A stretch of DNA of 64,000 bases from Bacillus sp. FJAT-49736 (GCF_018343615.1 NZ_JAGYPI010000003.1:62001-126000), one strand, 5' to 3'. Positions 36,129-48,077 are shown, counted from the stretch's first letter. Notes: generated from the sequence alone by a model not told the origin. Made by a program: numbers and translations.

Positions 36129-36893
36129 ATGGAATACACAGTGCAAAAGCTTGGGAAACTGGCGGGTATCAGTACTAGAACCCTGCGTTATTATGATGAG
36201 ATTGGTATTCTTAAGCCGGCAAGAATCAATTCATCTGGATATCGAATTTATGGGGAGCAAGAGGTTGACTGTCTCCAGCAGATCCTTTTTTATAGAGAAC
36301 TTGGAGTTAGCCTTGAAGATATCAAAAATATTATCACTGATCCGTCATTTAACCGTATGAATGCATTGATGGAACACCGTGATAAACTTCTGGCAAAGCG
36401 TAAACAGCTAGATCAATTAATTGCAAATGTTGATAAAACAATAGCCGTAACGGAGGGGAAAATAACGATGGCGGATATAGAAAAGTTTGAAGGCTTTAAG
36501 CAAAAAATGATTGATGATAACGAAAAGAAATATGGGGAAGAAATTAGATCAAAATACGGAAATAAGCAAGTAGATGAATCAAACGAAAAAATCAAAGGCA
36601 TGACCGAGGAGCAGTATGCACAATTTGAGAAATTGGGCGAAAATGTCTTGGCATCTTTAAAGAAAGCAATAAGTACGAATGATCCTGCCAGTGAATTAGC
36701 CCAAAAAACTGCTGAATTGCATCGGGATTGGTTATGTTACACTTGGTCCAGCTACAACAAGGAAGCCCATGCAGGATTGGCACAAATGTATGTCGATGAT
36801 GAAAGATTTGCTGCTTATTACGATAAAGTACAGCCAGGTGCGGCGGAATTTCTGCGGGATGCGATACTGATTTATACCGGAAAGAGACAATAG
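36129..36893 (+). CDS. MerR-family regulator with TipAS effector domain (Mta/TipA-like)
   Basis: 254 residues. An N-terminal MerR winged helix (VQKLGKLAGISTRTLRYYDEIGILKPARINSSGYRIYGEQE, residues 4-44), a dimerisation coiled coil (about 75-115) and a C-terminal TipAS domain (about 130-250, ending YYDKVQPGAAEFLRDAILIYTGK). TipAS domains bind thiopeptides and other bulky drugs; the B. subtilis homolog Mta activates multidrug efflux genes. CAGGAGGTG precedes ATG 36129. No transporter adjoins it, so its regulon lies elsewhere, apart from its own promoter. Confidence 0.93.
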   Translation: MEYTVQKLGKLAGISTRTLRYYDEIGILKPARINSSGYRIYGEQEVDCLQQILFYRELGVSLEDIKNIITDPSFNRMNALMEHRDKLLAKRKQLDQLIANVDKTIAVTEGKITMADIEKFEGFKQKMIDDNEKKYGEEIRSKYGNKQVDESNEKIKGMTEEQYAQFEKLGENVLASLKKAISTNDPASELAQKTAELHRDWLCYTWSSYNKEAHAGLAQMYVDDERFAAYYDKVQPGAAEFLRDAILIYTGKRQ

Positions 36894-36900
36894 AAATAAA

Positions 36901-36926
36901 AAAGCGATTGGTTGACCAATCGCTTT
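36901..36926. terminator. Terminator after the MerR gene
   Basis: AAAGCGATTGGT pairs perfectly with ACCAATCGCTTT around TG; A-rich before, TTTATT after. Confidence 0.85.
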
Positions 36927-37031
36927 ATTAATCGAGATAGTTAGGGAGGAGAATTCTTGAAATTGCACTCTAATACTATTTAGATATTAACAAAAACAGG
37001 AGGGGAAAGTTCTCTCCATTTTATTTAATGA

Positions 37032-38819
<1,788 letters not shown>

Positions 38820-38856
38820 TTATTATTTGTAAAAATAGCACAAAAAAAATATTTGT

Positions 38857-38913
38857 GCAAACGGTTGCTTTTTAAATTAGTAAGGATATATAATGATGGT
38901 GCAAACGTTTTCA
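38857..38913 (+). promoter_or_regulatory. mdxE promoter with two LacI/cre-type operators
   Basis: Promoter TTGCTT (38865-38870), 18 bp, TATAAT (38889-38894). Operator 1, GCAAACGGTTGC (38857-38868), overlaps the -35 box. Operator 2, TGCAAACGTTTTCA (38900-38913), covers the start region. Both fit a LacI-family protein (the regulator at 45077) and also nearly fit the cre consensus. The region also holds the start of the divergent neopullulanase gene. Confidence 0.75.
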
Positions 38914-38948
38914 TAATATTGTATTGAATGTACAAGGGGGAATTTAAT

Positions 38949-40217
38949 TTGAAAAAGGCATTATCTTTATTATTAGCTCCTATGCTTGTTACTGGAATGC
39001 TAGCAGGCTGTGGACCAAAGGATTCAAGCAGCACTTCGCCTGATGGGGGTAAGAAGGCTGAGGATGCAAAGAAGCCGGAAAAATTACTTGTTTGGGAAGA
39101 TAAAAAGCGAGGTATTGCATTAGAGCCTGCTATTAAAAGCTTTGAAGAAAAATATGGTATTAAAGTAGAATACAAAGAACTTGGTATGGCGGATGAAATG
39201 CAGAAACAACTACCGCTTGACGGACCAGCTGGAACAGGTCCAGACGTACTAACTCTTCCGCATGATCAACTTGGTGCTTTAGCTACACAAGGTCTTCTTG
39301 AGCCATTGAAAGTAGACCAATCTGTTCTTGATTTATATACTGAATCGTCTATTCAAGCAGAAACGTATAATGGTAAGTTATATGGATTGCCAAAGGCAAC
39401 GGAAACTCCTGTATTTATTTACAACAAAAAGTATATGCAGAAAGCACCGGAAACATTTGATGAACTATATTCCTTTGCGAAATATTTTACAAAAGATGGA
39501 AAATACGGATTTTTAGCACTTTGGGATAATTTCTATTTTGCTAATGCAATTATGGCTGGTAACGGCGGATACGTATTTAAAAATAATGATGGCACATTAG
39601 ATCCGAAAGATATTGGATTAAATAATGATGGGGCACTTGTTGGTGCAGAGTATATTGGTAAATGGTACAAAGAGGGGCTATTCCCGAAAGGAATCGTTGG
39701 TAAAAGCGGCGGTTCTGCAAAGGATGGTTTAATGAACGATGGAAAGGTTGCATCTGAAATGGATGGTCCATGGGCATTCCAAGGCCTTCAAAATGCAAAA
39801 ATTGATTTTGGTGTTGCACCACTGCCTAAGCTGCCTAACGGAGAATATCCAAAAACTTTTGTGGGTGTAAAGGGCTGGCAAGTGTCCGCTTATTCTAAGA
39901 ACAAAGAGTGGGCTACGAAATTAGTAGAGTGGCTAGCAAATCCGGAAAATGCAAAAATTCGTTATGAAAAAACAGGAGAAATTCCTCCCGTTAAATCTAT
40001 AATGGAAGACCCTATTATTAAAGATAATGAAGGTGCAAATGCAGTTGCGGTTCAATCAGAACGTGGAGTACCTATGCCGAATATTCCTGAGATGGGTCAA
40101 GTATGGGAACCGATGGCAAACTCCCTTCAATTAATCGCAACGAACAAACAAGATGCTAAAAAATCACTGAATGATGCAGTGAAGACAATTAATCAAAAAA
40201 TCGAATCCACTAAATAA
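38949..40217 (+). CDS. mdxE: Maltodextrin ABC transporter, binding lipoprotein
   Basis: 422 residues, extracellular solute-binding protein family 1. A signal peptide ends in the lipobox with C21 (MLAGC), followed by a Ser/Lys-rich linker. GPAGTGPDVLTLPHDQLG, KATETPVFIYNKK, and GPWAFQGLQNAKIDFGVAPLPKLPNG match maltose/maltodextrin binders. TTG 38949 is eight bases after AAGGGGG. It is first in the mdxE-mdxF-mdxG-GH31-lacI group, under two operators. The ATPase (MsmX type in B. subtilis) is not in the window. Confidence 0.94.
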   Translation: MKKALSLLLAPMLVTGMLAGCGPKDSSSTSPDGGKKAEDAKKPEKLLVWEDKKRGIALEPAIKSFEEKYGIKVEYKELGMADEMQKQLPLDGPAGTGPDVLTLPHDQLGALATQGLLEPLKVDQSVLDLYTESSIQAETYNGKLYGLPKATETPVFIYNKKYMQKAPETFDELYSFAKYFTKDGKYGFLALWDNFYFANAIMAGNGGYVFKNNDGTLDPKDIGLNNDGALVGAEYIGKWYKEGLFPKGIVGKSGGSAKDGLMNDGKVASEMDGPWAFQGLQNAKIDFGVAPLPKLPNGEYPKTFVGVKGWQVSAYSKNKEWATKLVEWLANPENAKIRYEKTGEIPPVKSIMEDPIIKDNEGANAVAVQSERGVPMPNIPEMGQVWEPMANSLQLIATNKQDAKKSLNDAVKTINQKIESTK

Positions 40218-40288
40218 TAGATAAAGAATATTATTTGTTATGGACTAAGTGTCGATTGACAGAAGATATATTTTTAAACTGCAATGAT

Positions 40289-40318
40289 AAGCGGTGCCTC
40301 TTACTTGAGGCGCTGCTT
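40289..40318 (+). repeat. Hairpin 1 between mdxE and mdxF
   Basis: AAGCGGTGCCTC pairs with GAGGCGCTGCTT (12 pairs including two G-U) around TTACTT. No T-run follows. Confidence 0.7.
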
Positions 40319-40355
40319 CAAATTTTATATTCATGCTCCGGTTAATAAATATGTA

Positions 40356-40409
40356 AATGCCAACCCCAAAAAGAGGTTTGCATTTAAAGCTCATTTTGGG
40401 GTTGGTATT
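40356..40409 (+). repeat. Long hairpin 2 between mdxE and mdxF
   Basis: AATGCCAACCCCAAAA pairs with TTTTGGGGTTGGTATT (16 pairs, one G-U), with an inner GAG/CTC extension. With hairpin 1 it probably protects the 3' end of mdxE mRNA, or reduces read-through, and so sets a high binding-protein to permease ratio. Confidence 0.75.
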
Positions 40410-40469
40410 AACCTCGAGATGCTAATATTGCAATTGCATAATTTTTAGAAAGGGGAGCGCATACGTACA

Positions 40470-41747
40470 ATGGAAGTAAGTCAGTCGAAACATCAAAAAT
40501 CTGCAGTTGCCTTATCTATAATTCCTGGCTTCGGTCAATTTTACAATCGGCAATACATCAAGGGTATTGTTTTATTCATTCTCTCCTGTGCATTTCTTGT
40601 TGCCTTTAAAGACCTTTTAAACATGGGATTATGGGGACTTGTTACATTAGGAACAGAACTGCCGAGAGATAACTCTATCTTTCTCTTAATAGAGGGAATT
40701 CTTGCACTTATAGTGGTTGTATTTGGATTAGGTCTTTATGTCTTTAACTTTTACGATGCTTTTAATAATGGAAAAAAGAGAGACAATGGCATTGAACTAA
40801 CGACAGTAAATCAACAATATAGAAACGTGGTGGATAAAGGTTTTCCCTATTTAATTTTGTCTCCTGGAATGTTCCTATTAATCTTTGTTGTTATATTTCC
40901 AATATTGTTTGTCGTGTTATTGGCTTTCACAAATTATGATTTATACCATTCTCCTCCAGCCAAGCTGGTAGATTGGGTTGGGTTTAAGAATTTTATTGAT
41001 ATTGTAAAGCTCGATATTTGGAGATCTACCTTTATTGATGTTTTTTCATGGACACTGATTTGGACGTTTGTTGCTACGACCTGCCAAATTGCAATTGGGA
41101 TATTTTTAGCCGTTCTCGTCAATCAAAAGGATTTGAAATTCAAAAAGCTATTTCGAACAATCTTAATTTTGCCATGGGCAGTTCCGGCATTTGTTTCGAT
41201 TCTAGTATTTGCTGGGATGTTCAATGATACTTTTGGAACGATTAATAATGATATATTAGGATTTTTTGGAATTGATCCGATTCCATGGTTAACAAATCCA
41301 TTTTGGACCAAGGTTGCCTTAATTATGATTCAATCATGGCTTGGTTTTCCTTTTATTTTCGCAATGGTAACGGGTGTATTGCAATCCATTCCTGATGAAT
41401 TATATGAAGCTGCAACGGTTGATGGTGCAAGCGTCTGGCAGCAATTCAAAAAAATTACACTGCCAATGATCTTATATGCTGTGGCACCGATATTGATTAC
41501 CCAGTATACGTTTAACTTTAATAACTTTAACATTATTTATCTATTTAACGGAGGCGGTCCGGCTGTTCCGGGACAAACGGCTGGAGGCACCGATATCTTG
41601 ATTTCATGGATTTACAATTTAACACTGGAAACAAAGCAATACGCAAAAGCTGCTGCCATTACTCTTATACTTTCTTTTATTGTCATAAGCGTAGCAATTT
41701 GGCAGTTTAGAAGAACGAAATCATTCCAAGAAGAGGATATGATGTAA
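40470..41747 (+). CDS. mdxF: Maltodextrin ABC transporter, permease MdxF
   Basis: 425-residue permease. An N-terminal pair of helices (SIIPGFGQFYNRQYIKG, about 15-105) precedes the MalF-type transport domain. The EAA loop is YEAATVDGASVWQQFKKITLPMI (about residue 310). GGGAG precedes ATG 40470. Its stop codon is directly followed by the mdxG start. Works with MdxE and MdxG to import maltodextrins. Confidence 0.94.
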   Translation: MEVSQSKHQKSAVALSIIPGFGQFYNRQYIKGIVLFILSCAFLVAFKDLLNMGLWGLVTLGTELPRDNSIFLLIEGILALIVVVFGLGLYVFNFYDAFNNGKKRDNGIELTTVNQQYRNVVDKGFPYLILSPGMFLLIFVVIFPILFVVLLAFTNYDLYHSPPAKLVDWVGFKNFIDIVKLDIWRSTFIDVFSWTLIWTFVATTCQIAIGIFLAVLVNQKDLKFKKLFRTILILPWAVPAFVSILVFAGMFNDTFGTINNDILGFFGIDPIPWLTNPFWTKVALIMIQSWLGFPFIFAMVTGVLQSIPDELYEAATVDGASVWQQFKKITLPMILYAVAPILITQYTFNFNNFNIIYLFNGGGPAVPGQTAGGTDILISWIYNLTLETKQYAKAAAITLILSFIVISVAIWQFRRTKSFQEEDMM

Positions 41748-42590
41748 ATGAGTATGAAAAGACAAAAATTCATTCGCTTAACGATAACATATATCATTTT
41801 GGCAATTGTGGCAGTGATTATTATTTATCCAGTGTTGTGGATTGTAGGATCCTCCTTGAATCCCGGTGATAGCTTATCCGGTTCCTCCATGATTCCGAAG
41901 CATGCTACATTTGCGCATTATAAGGAGCTCTTTGACCTCGATAAAAGCAAATACTTGATCTGGTATTGGAATACGTTGAAAATTTGCTTCTTTACGATGA
42001 TTTTAGCGGTATTCTTAATTGCGCTAATGGGCTATTCCTTTTCGAGATATCGATTTAAAGGCAGAAAATATAGCTTAATGACCTTTCTAATCCTGCAAAT
42101 GATTCCAAATTTTGCTGCTCTTATTGCCATTTATGTATTAGCACTACAAACTGGCTTAATTGATAAGCATTTTGGTTTAGTATTGTTCTACGTTGGCGGT
42201 TTGCTACCGATGAATACATGGCTGGCAAAGGGATACTTCGATACGATCCCTAAAGAACTTGATGAATCAGCGAGGATGGATGGAGCAGGACATTTTCGGA
42301 TATTCTGGCAAATTATTCTGCCGCTTGCAAAGCCAATATTGGCGGTTATTGCCTTATTTAGTTTCATTTCACCATTTACTGATTTTATCATAGCAGGAGT
42401 TTTATTGCGGACGGAGGATAATTACACATTAGCTGTTGGACTTTATCAATTAGTTGCAAAGCAATTTGGGAATGAATTTACAACATTCGCAGCGGGAGCT
42501 GTGCTGATTGCAATACCGATTTCAATATTATTCTTATCCTTACAAAAGTATCTCATTTCCGGTTTAACAGCTGGAGGAACAAAAGGTTAA
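41748..42590 (+). CDS. mdxG: Maltodextrin ABC transporter, permease MdxG
   Basis: 280-residue MalG-type permease with six helices. The EAA loop is DESARMDGAGHFRIFWQIILPLAKP. It starts on the base after the mdxF stop codon, so translation is coupled; a second ATG six bases later is possible. Partner of MdxF. Confidence 0.94.
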   Translation: MSMKRQKFIRLTITYIILAIVAVIIIYPVLWIVGSSLNPGDSLSGSSMIPKHATFAHYKELFDLDKSKYLIWYWNTLKICFFTMILAVFLIALMGYSFSRYRFKGRKYSLMTFLILQMIPNFAALIAIYVLALQTGLIDKHFGLVLFYVGGLLPMNTWLAKGYFDTIPKELDESARMDGAGHFRIFWQIILPLAKPILAVIALFSFISPFTDFIIAGVLLRTEDNYTLAVGLYQLVAKQFGNEFTTFAAGAVLIAIPISILFLSLQKYLISGLTAGGTKG

Positions 42591-42677
42591 TAATCTAGGT
42601 GAATTTCAGAAGAAAAATTTATCTGAGATTATGCAATGAATACAAAAATAGCCTCACAAATATAGGGGGTATACAGC

Positions 42678-45047
42678 ATGCAAGATACTAGCTTTGCTAT
42701 TCATCCAGGAAATAAAAAACAACTAAAAAATACACCATACCGTGATATCGGCCATTTGGAGTCATATAAACAAAATGGAAATTTAATAGAATTAAAATGT
42801 GAACAAGGAAATGTGCACATCCAATTTTATCGAGATGATATTGTTCGCATCGTCATGAATCCTTTTCAAAAACCACTCATGACTTCGAGTTTTGCATTAA
42901 TAGCGGAACCAAGTATTGTTGATCTTCAATTGGAGGAGCAAAGTGGTCAAATCCAAATATCAAGCGGTGAACTATTGCTTGTTATTGGAAAATTTCCTCT
43001 TCGAATCAATATTTTTACGGCTGACGGTCGATTACTGGTAGGGGAAAGTGAACGCGGAATGGGCTTCAATGAGAAGAGGGAAGTCATCTGCTATAAGGAT
43101 ATGCTGGCCAATGATCACTTCTATGGCTTTGGTGAAAAAACAAGTTTTTTAGATAAACGCGGTGAAAAGATGACGATGTGGAATAGTGATGTATATGCGC
43201 CGCATAATCCTGAAATTGATGCCTTATATGAATCTATCCCCTATTTCCTGACACTTCGGGATGGAAAGGCACACGGAATCTTTTTCGATAATACTCATAA
43301 AACAGTATTTGATATGAAAAGTGAGCAAGATACCTATTCTTTTTGGGCGGAAGGCGGACAAATAGATTATTACGTCTTAGCTGGTCCGTCACCGAAGGAT
43401 GTACTCATGCAATATACATCTTTGACTGGAAGAATGCCAATCCCGCCTAAATGGGCTCTTGGTTATCATCAATCCCGTTATAGCTATGAAACAGAGCAGG
43501 AGGTTCGCGAATTAGCTGCAGCGTTCCTTAAGAAAGGAATACCTGTTGATGCAATTTATCTTGATATCCATTACATGGATGGATACCGTGTGTTTACATT
43601 TGATCAAGAACGATTTCCTAATCCTAAGCAGCTTATTGCCGATTTGAAAGAAGCAGGAATTCATGTGGTTCCTATAGTGGATCCTGGAGTAAAAGAGGAT
43701 CCGGAATATAATGCATATCAAGAAGGGATTTACGGTGATCATTTTTGTAAATATATTGATGGCACCATTTATCATGGAGATGTATGGCCGGGAAATAGCG
43801 CCTTCCCTGACTTCACTAATACAAAGACAAGGGAATGGTGGGGAGAAAAACATCATTTCTATACGGATTTAGGAATTGAGGGTATATGGAATGATATGAA
43901 TGAGCCCGCTGTTTTTAATGAAACAAAGACAATGGATGTTAAGGTGATGCATGGAAACGATGGGAATCCGAAAACCCATAAGGAAATGCACAATGTATAT
44001 GGTTTATTAATGGGAGCAGCCACTTATAATGCGTTAAAACAGCAAAATAAGGGTAATAGGCCATTTTTGCTTACAAGGGCAGGATATGCCGGTGTTCAAC
44101 GCTACGGTGCGGTATGGACAGGAGATAATCGAAGCTTTTGGGAGCATTTAGCGATGGCACTGCCAATGTGCATGAATCTTGGTATTTCAGGTGTTCCTTT
44201 TACCGGACCAGATGTCGGCGGATTTGCCCATGATGCCTCTGGGGAGCTGCTTGCGCGCTGGACACAGTTTGGCACCTTTACTCCTTACTTCCGCAATCAT
44301 AGCGGACTTGATACGGTCAGGCAGGAGCCATGGTCATTCGGAGCAAATATAGAGAATATCGTGAAAAAGTATATTCAGTTAAGGTATAAATGGTTGCCCC
44401 ATCTCTATACTTTATTTCATGAGGCAAGTATGACAGGTCTACCGGTGATGAGGCCATTACTAATGGAATATCCAATGGATGAGAATACATTTAACTTGTC
44501 CGATCAATTTTTAATAGGTGAAAATATTATCATTGCGCCAATATTGAAACCTTCTACCTTCCACCGGGTCATCTATCTGCCGGAGGGAAATTGGTTTGAT
44601 TACTGGACTGGTAAGTCTTATAAAGGCGGAGCTCATTTCTTGGTCGAAGCACCGTTAGATACATTACCGATTTTTGTGAAAGAGGGAGCTATACTTCCTC
44701 ATGGAAGGACTATAAAGAATACCTCTGAACCAATGGATAAGCTGGATATTCACATATATAAAAAAACAGATGGTATTAGTGTTTATAAGCTTTATGAGGA
44801 TGACGGCAAAACATTTGACTACGAAAATGGCAGTTATTTAATGAAAGAAATTGTCTGTCATTTTAATAATAAAACGATTACAATTATGATGGAAGATTTA
44901 CACAATGGATACAAGCCAAGCTGGAATATGCTTGAGTTTATGATTCATGGCTTGGATGAAGAAGTTGAAATAGTATTAAATGACACGTCGGTTGTGACGA
45001 ACTTTAACAAGCAAAAGAGAACGATTTTATTTCAACTATCGATATAA
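42678..45047 (+). CDS. GH31 alpha-glucosidase
   Basis: 789-residue family 31 glycosidase. The nucleophile is D406 in GIWNDMNEPAVF and the acid/base is D483 in WTGDNRSFW. The N-terminal beta-domain (to about 250) and VPIPPKWALGYHQSRYSY-type barrel entry are typical. No signal peptide, so it acts on imported maltodextrins or isomalto-type oligosaccharides, releasing glucose. In B. subtilis the corresponding position holds GH65 (yvdK) and GH13 (malL) genes; here GH31 replaces them. AGGGGGT precedes ATG 42678. Confidence 0.94.
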   Translation: MQDTSFAIHPGNKKQLKNTPYRDIGHLESYKQNGNLIELKCEQGNVHIQFYRDDIVRIVMNPFQKPLMTSSFALIAEPSIVDLQLEEQSGQIQISSGELLLVIGKFPLRINIFTADGRLLVGESERGMGFNEKREVICYKDMLANDHFYGFGEKTSFLDKRGEKMTMWNSDVYAPHNPEIDALYESIPYFLTLRDGKAHGIFFDNTHKTVFDMKSEQDTYSFWAEGGQIDYYVLAGPSPKDVLMQYTSLTGRMPIPPKWALGYHQSRYSYETEQEVRELAAAFLKKGIPVDAIYLDIHYMDGYRVFTFDQERFPNPKQLIADLKEAGIHVVPIVDPGVKEDPEYNAYQEGIYGDHFCKYIDGTIYHGDVWPGNSAFPDFTNTKTREWWGEKHHFYTDLGIEGIWNDMNEPAVFNETKTMDVKVMHGNDGNPKTHKEMHNVYGLLMGAATYNALKQQNKGNRPFLLTRAGYAGVQRYGAVWTGDNRSFWEHLAMALPMCMNLGISGVPFTGPDVGGFAHDASGELLARWTQFGTFTPYFRNHSGLDTVRQEPWSFGANIENIVKKYIQLRYKWLPHLYTLFHEASMTGLPVMRPLLMEYPMDENTFNLSDQFLIGENIIIAPILKPSTFHRVIYLPEGNWFDYWTGKSYKGGAHFLVEAPLDTLPIFVKEGAILPHGRTIKNTSEPMDKLDIHIYKKTDGISVYKLYEDDGKTFDYENGSYLMKEIVCHFNNKTITIMMEDLHNGYKPSWNMLEFMIHGLDEEVEIVLNDTSVVTNFNKQKRTILFQLSI

Positions 45048-45076
45048 ATTACTAATTTAGGAAAGGGGAGGGTAGC

Positions 45077-46111
45077 ATGACAGTTACAATAAAGGATGTA
45101 GCAAAAATGGCTGGAGTTGCACCATCAACAGTTTCACGAGTCATTGCCAATAATCCGCGCATCAGTGAATCTACGAAAAAAAAGGTAAGAGAGGCCATGG
45201 ACTATCTAGGTTATCATCCTAATTTTAACGCTCGTAGTCTAGCTGCCCGCTCCACACAAGCATTAGGGATTATCATGCCAAGCTCAGCAGATAAAGCCTT
45301 TCAAAACCCATTCTTTCCAGAGGTAATAAGAGGAATCAGCACAAAGGCTCATAAAAAAGGCTTTGGTCTCTATATTTCTACCGGTATGAATGAAGAGGAA
45401 ATTTTTGATGGTGTTGTAGAAATGGTGCAAGGCAGACGTGTGGATGGAATTATTCTATTATCCACTAGTATGGATGATAAAATAGTCGAATATCTTTATG
45501 AATCTCATTTTCCATTTACCGTTGTTGGAAAGCCATATAAATATGAAGATAAAATCTCCCATGTTGATAACGATAATTATCGTGCCGCTGGCGAGTTAAC
45601 GAAGCACCTAATAGATTTAGGGCATGATCGTATTGCCTTTATCGGTGGTAGCCTGAACCTAGTAATGACAACGGACCGATTGCTTGGCTATGAGAAGGCA
45701 CTGCGAAATGCGGATATACCGTTAAGAGAAAATTATATTATACATGAGGAATTTTTGAAGGAAGGCGGAAGGGGAGCTGTAGAAGCATTGATGGCATTAG
45801 AAGAGCCACCAACGGCCTTCGTTGTAATGGATGATTTAATGGCGCTTGGAGTTCTAGGTATGCTATCAGAAAAAGGAATAGTTGTTCCAGATGATGTATC
45901 TGTTGTCAGCTTTAATAATGTTATGCTAGCTGAGCTCTCCACTCCTCCATTAACTAGTGTCGATATTAACATTTTTCAATTAGGGTATAAGGCTGCAGCT
46001 TCCCTCCTTGATATTCTTGAAAATGAAGACAAAAAGCCTGAACGAATTATCATTCCTCACAAAATTATTGATCGCTTGTCGTGCGCTCCTCTTAACGAGA
46101 AAGGGAAATGA
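45077..46111 (+). CDS. mdxR: LacI-family regulator of the maltodextrin operon (MdxR/YvdE-like)
   Basis: 344 residues. An N-terminal LacI helix-turn-helix (TIKDVAKMAGVAPSTVSRVIANNPRISESTKKKV, residues 3-36) is followed by a periplasmic-binding-type sugar domain (ALGIIMPSSADKAF, HVDNDNYRAAGELTKHLIDLGH, PTAFVVMDDLMALGVL). It lies last in the mdx group, 29 bases after GH31, and probably binds the paired GCAAACG sites before mdxE. AGGGGAGGG precedes ATG 45077. Confidence 0.92.
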   Translation: MTVTIKDVAKMAGVAPSTVSRVIANNPRISESTKKKVREAMDYLGYHPNFNARSLAARSTQALGIIMPSSADKAFQNPFFPEVIRGISTKAHKKGFGLYISTGMNEEEIFDGVVEMVQGRRVDGIILLSTSMDDKIVEYLYESHFPFTVVGKPYKYEDKISHVDNDNYRAAGELTKHLIDLGHDRIAFIGGSLNLVMTTDRLLGYEKALRNADIPLRENYIIHEEFLKEGGRGAVEALMALEEPPTAFVVMDDLMALGVLGMLSEKGIVVPDDVSVVSFNNVMLAELSTPPLTSVDINIFQLGYKAAASLLDILENEDKKPERIIIPHKIIDRLSCAPLNEKGK

Positions 46112-46139
46112 ATGGAAAGAGTAAATCTTTCCATTTTTT
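46111..46139 (+). terminator. Terminator after mdxR
   Basis: AATGGAAAGA pairs with TCTTTCCATT around GTAAA and is followed by TTTTC. It overlaps the stop codon of mdxR by one base and separates the mdx group from the ThuA operon. Confidence 0.88.
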
Positions 46140-46262
46140 CATTAATCTATTAAACAACCATAGCATACATTCATATAAGAGACATATATACTTAATGTGC
46201 TCTAAAACTTTTATATAGTTAAAATATTTAGCATGATTCATAGCTTAAAGGAGATGTCTTTA

Positions 46263-46985
46263 TTGCTGCAAGTCACAGTCTGGAACGAAAATCGCCACGA
46301 AAAGATAAACCCGGTAGTGGCAGGAATTTATCCGAATGGAATTCATGGAGCGATTGCTGCTTTTCTTGATAAAGCTGGCGTTGCTGTTAAAACAGCAACA
46401 TTAGATGAGCCTGGACATGGATTAACCGATGAGGTGCTAAGAAATACAGATGTTCTTGTTTGGTGGGGGCATACGGCACATGAGGAGGTTTCTGATGAGA
46501 CGGTTCAAAAGGTTGTTACACGTGTTTTGGATGGAATGGGTCTAATTGTTCTGCATTCGGGACATTTCTCAAAAGTATTCAAAAAATTAATGGGAACCTC
46601 ATGTGATTTAAAATGGCGTGAAGCGGATGACCGTGAAAGACTTTGGATCGTTGACCCAAGCCACCCGATTACTGCTGGACTTGGTGAGTATATTGAATTG
46701 GAAAAAGAAGAAATGTACGGAGAGCATTTTGACGTACCTGCACCAGAGGAACTTATCTTTCTAAGCTGGTTTGAAGGTGGAGAAGTGTTTCGTAGTGGAT
46801 GTACCTATCGTCGTGGGAATGGAAGGATATTTTACTTTAGACCGGGGCATGAAACATATCCTACTTATCATAATGAGGAAATTCAAAGAGTCATCTTCAA
46901 TGCAGTAAAATGGGCGGCACCTGTTAAACGTGCCAGACCAGTGTACGGGAATGCCCAGCCACTTGAAAAAATATCAAAAAAATAG
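46263..46985 (+). CDS. ThuA-like protein
   Basis: 240-residue protein of the ThuA (trehalose utilisation) family with a class I glutamine-amidotransferase-like fold. Marks: [11 protein letters not shown] at the N-terminus, [33 protein letters not shown], and the C-terminal [27 protein letters not shown] 46263 is nine bases after AAAGGAG; ATG 46254 touches the Shine-Dalgarno and is less likely. First gene of a four-gene operon with two dehydrogenases and a TIM-barrel isomerase. In rhizobia ThuA acts with the dehydrogenase ThuB on disaccharides; the exact reaction is unproven here. Confidence 0.88.
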   Translation: MLQVTVWNENRHEKINPVVAGIYPNGIHGAIAAFLDKAGVAVKTATLDEPGHGLTDEVLRNTDVLVWWGHTAHEEVSDETVQKVVTRVLDGMGLIVLHSGHFSKVFKKLMGTSCDLKWREADDRERLWIVDPSHPITAGLGEYIELEKEEMYGEHFDVPAPEELIFLSWFEGGEVFRSGCTYRRGNGRIFYFRPGHETYPTYHNEEIQRVIFNAVKWAAPVKRARPVYGNAQPLEKISKK

Positions 46986-47045
46986 TAAAAAAGCCAATTT
47001 GCTAATTTCAAATGTAAGTAGATTAAAATTTTTAGGAGGAATGCA

Positions 47046-48077
47046 ATGATGGCAAAAGTGAAGGTTGGCGTTATTGGTTGTGGGAGTATTGCGACTCATC
47101 GGCATTTGCCGGAATATGCTGCGAATGAAAGTGTGGAGATAGTAGCAGTATGTGATATTGTGGAGGAAAGAGCTAAGAAGCGGGCAAGTAAGTATGGCAC
47201 AAAATATTATACAAAATATGAAGAACTGTTAGCTGATGATGAAATTGAGGCGGTGAGTGTCTGTACGCCCAATTATCTCCATGCGCCAGTATCCATTGCC
47301 GCTTTGGAAGCGGGAAAGCATGTTCTTTGTGAAAAACCAATGGCAACATCGTATACAGAAGCGAAGGCAATGATAGATGCTGCTGAGAATAATAGAAAAA
47401 AACTGATGATAGCACATAACCAGCGTTTTGTTGAATCACATAGGAAAGCACGTGCGATTATTGAATCAGGGAAATTAGGAAAAATCTACAGCTTCCGCAC
47501 AGCATTTGGACATGGCGGTCCTGAAGGCTGGAGCGTGGATGGGGAAAATAGCTGGTTCTTTAAGAAAGAAGAGGCATTTATTGGAGCAATGGGAGACCTT
47601 GGTGTGCACAAGACAGATTTACTCCGATATATATTAAACGAAGAAATTACGGAGGTAGCCGCTTTCGTCGATACAATAGCAAAGGACAACTCTACAGTAG
47701 ATGATAATGCCGTTTGTATTTTAAAAACAGAAAGCGGAATTGTCGGTACACTTGCTGCTAGTTGGTCCTATGTATCAAAAGAGGATAATTCAACAGTAAT
47801 ATACGGCGAGAACGCTATTCTTCGCTTAGAAGAGGATCCAAATTATTCTCTTGTGATTCAACACAAAAATGGCGAAGTGGAGAAGCATACATTAGGCCAA
47901 ATCCAATCCAATGAAGATGGCGGACAAAGCAACTCCCATGTGATTGAGCAATTTATTCAAAGTATATTAACGGACTCCGAGGTGCCAATCAGCGGTTATG
48001 AAGGAATGAAATCTTTGAATGTTATTCTGGCTGCTTTGGAATCAAGCGCATCCGGGAAAATAACAAGGATTAAATGA
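47046..48077 (+). CDS. Gfo/Idh/MocA-family oxidoreductase (first)
   Basis: 343-residue NAD(P)-dependent sugar dehydrogenase. The Rossmann motif is GVIGCGSIATHRHLPEY near residue 7, the EKP motif is CEKPMATSYTEA near 96, and the C-terminal substrate domain has the GDLGVHKTDLLRYI segment with the usual His. AGGAGGAATG precedes ATG 47046. It is 55 bases from the second dehydrogenase gene. It may oxidise a sugar or glycoside at C3 or C1. Confidence 0.92.
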   Translation: MMAKVKVGVIGCGSIATHRHLPEYAANESVEIVAVCDIVEERAKKRASKYGTKYYTKYEELLADDEIEAVSVCTPNYLHAPVSIAALEAGKHVLCEKPMATSYTEAKAMIDAAENNRKKLMIAHNQRFVESHRKARAIIESGKLGKIYSFRTAFGHGGPEGWSVDGENSWFFKKEEAFIGAMGDLGVHKTDLLRYILNEEITEVAAFVDTIAKDNSTVDDNAVCILKTESGIVGTLAASWSYVSKEDNSTVIYGENAILRLEEDPNYSLVIQHKNGEVEKHTLGQIQSNEDGGQSNSHVIEQFIQSILTDSEVPISGYEGMKSLNVILAALESSASGKITRIK

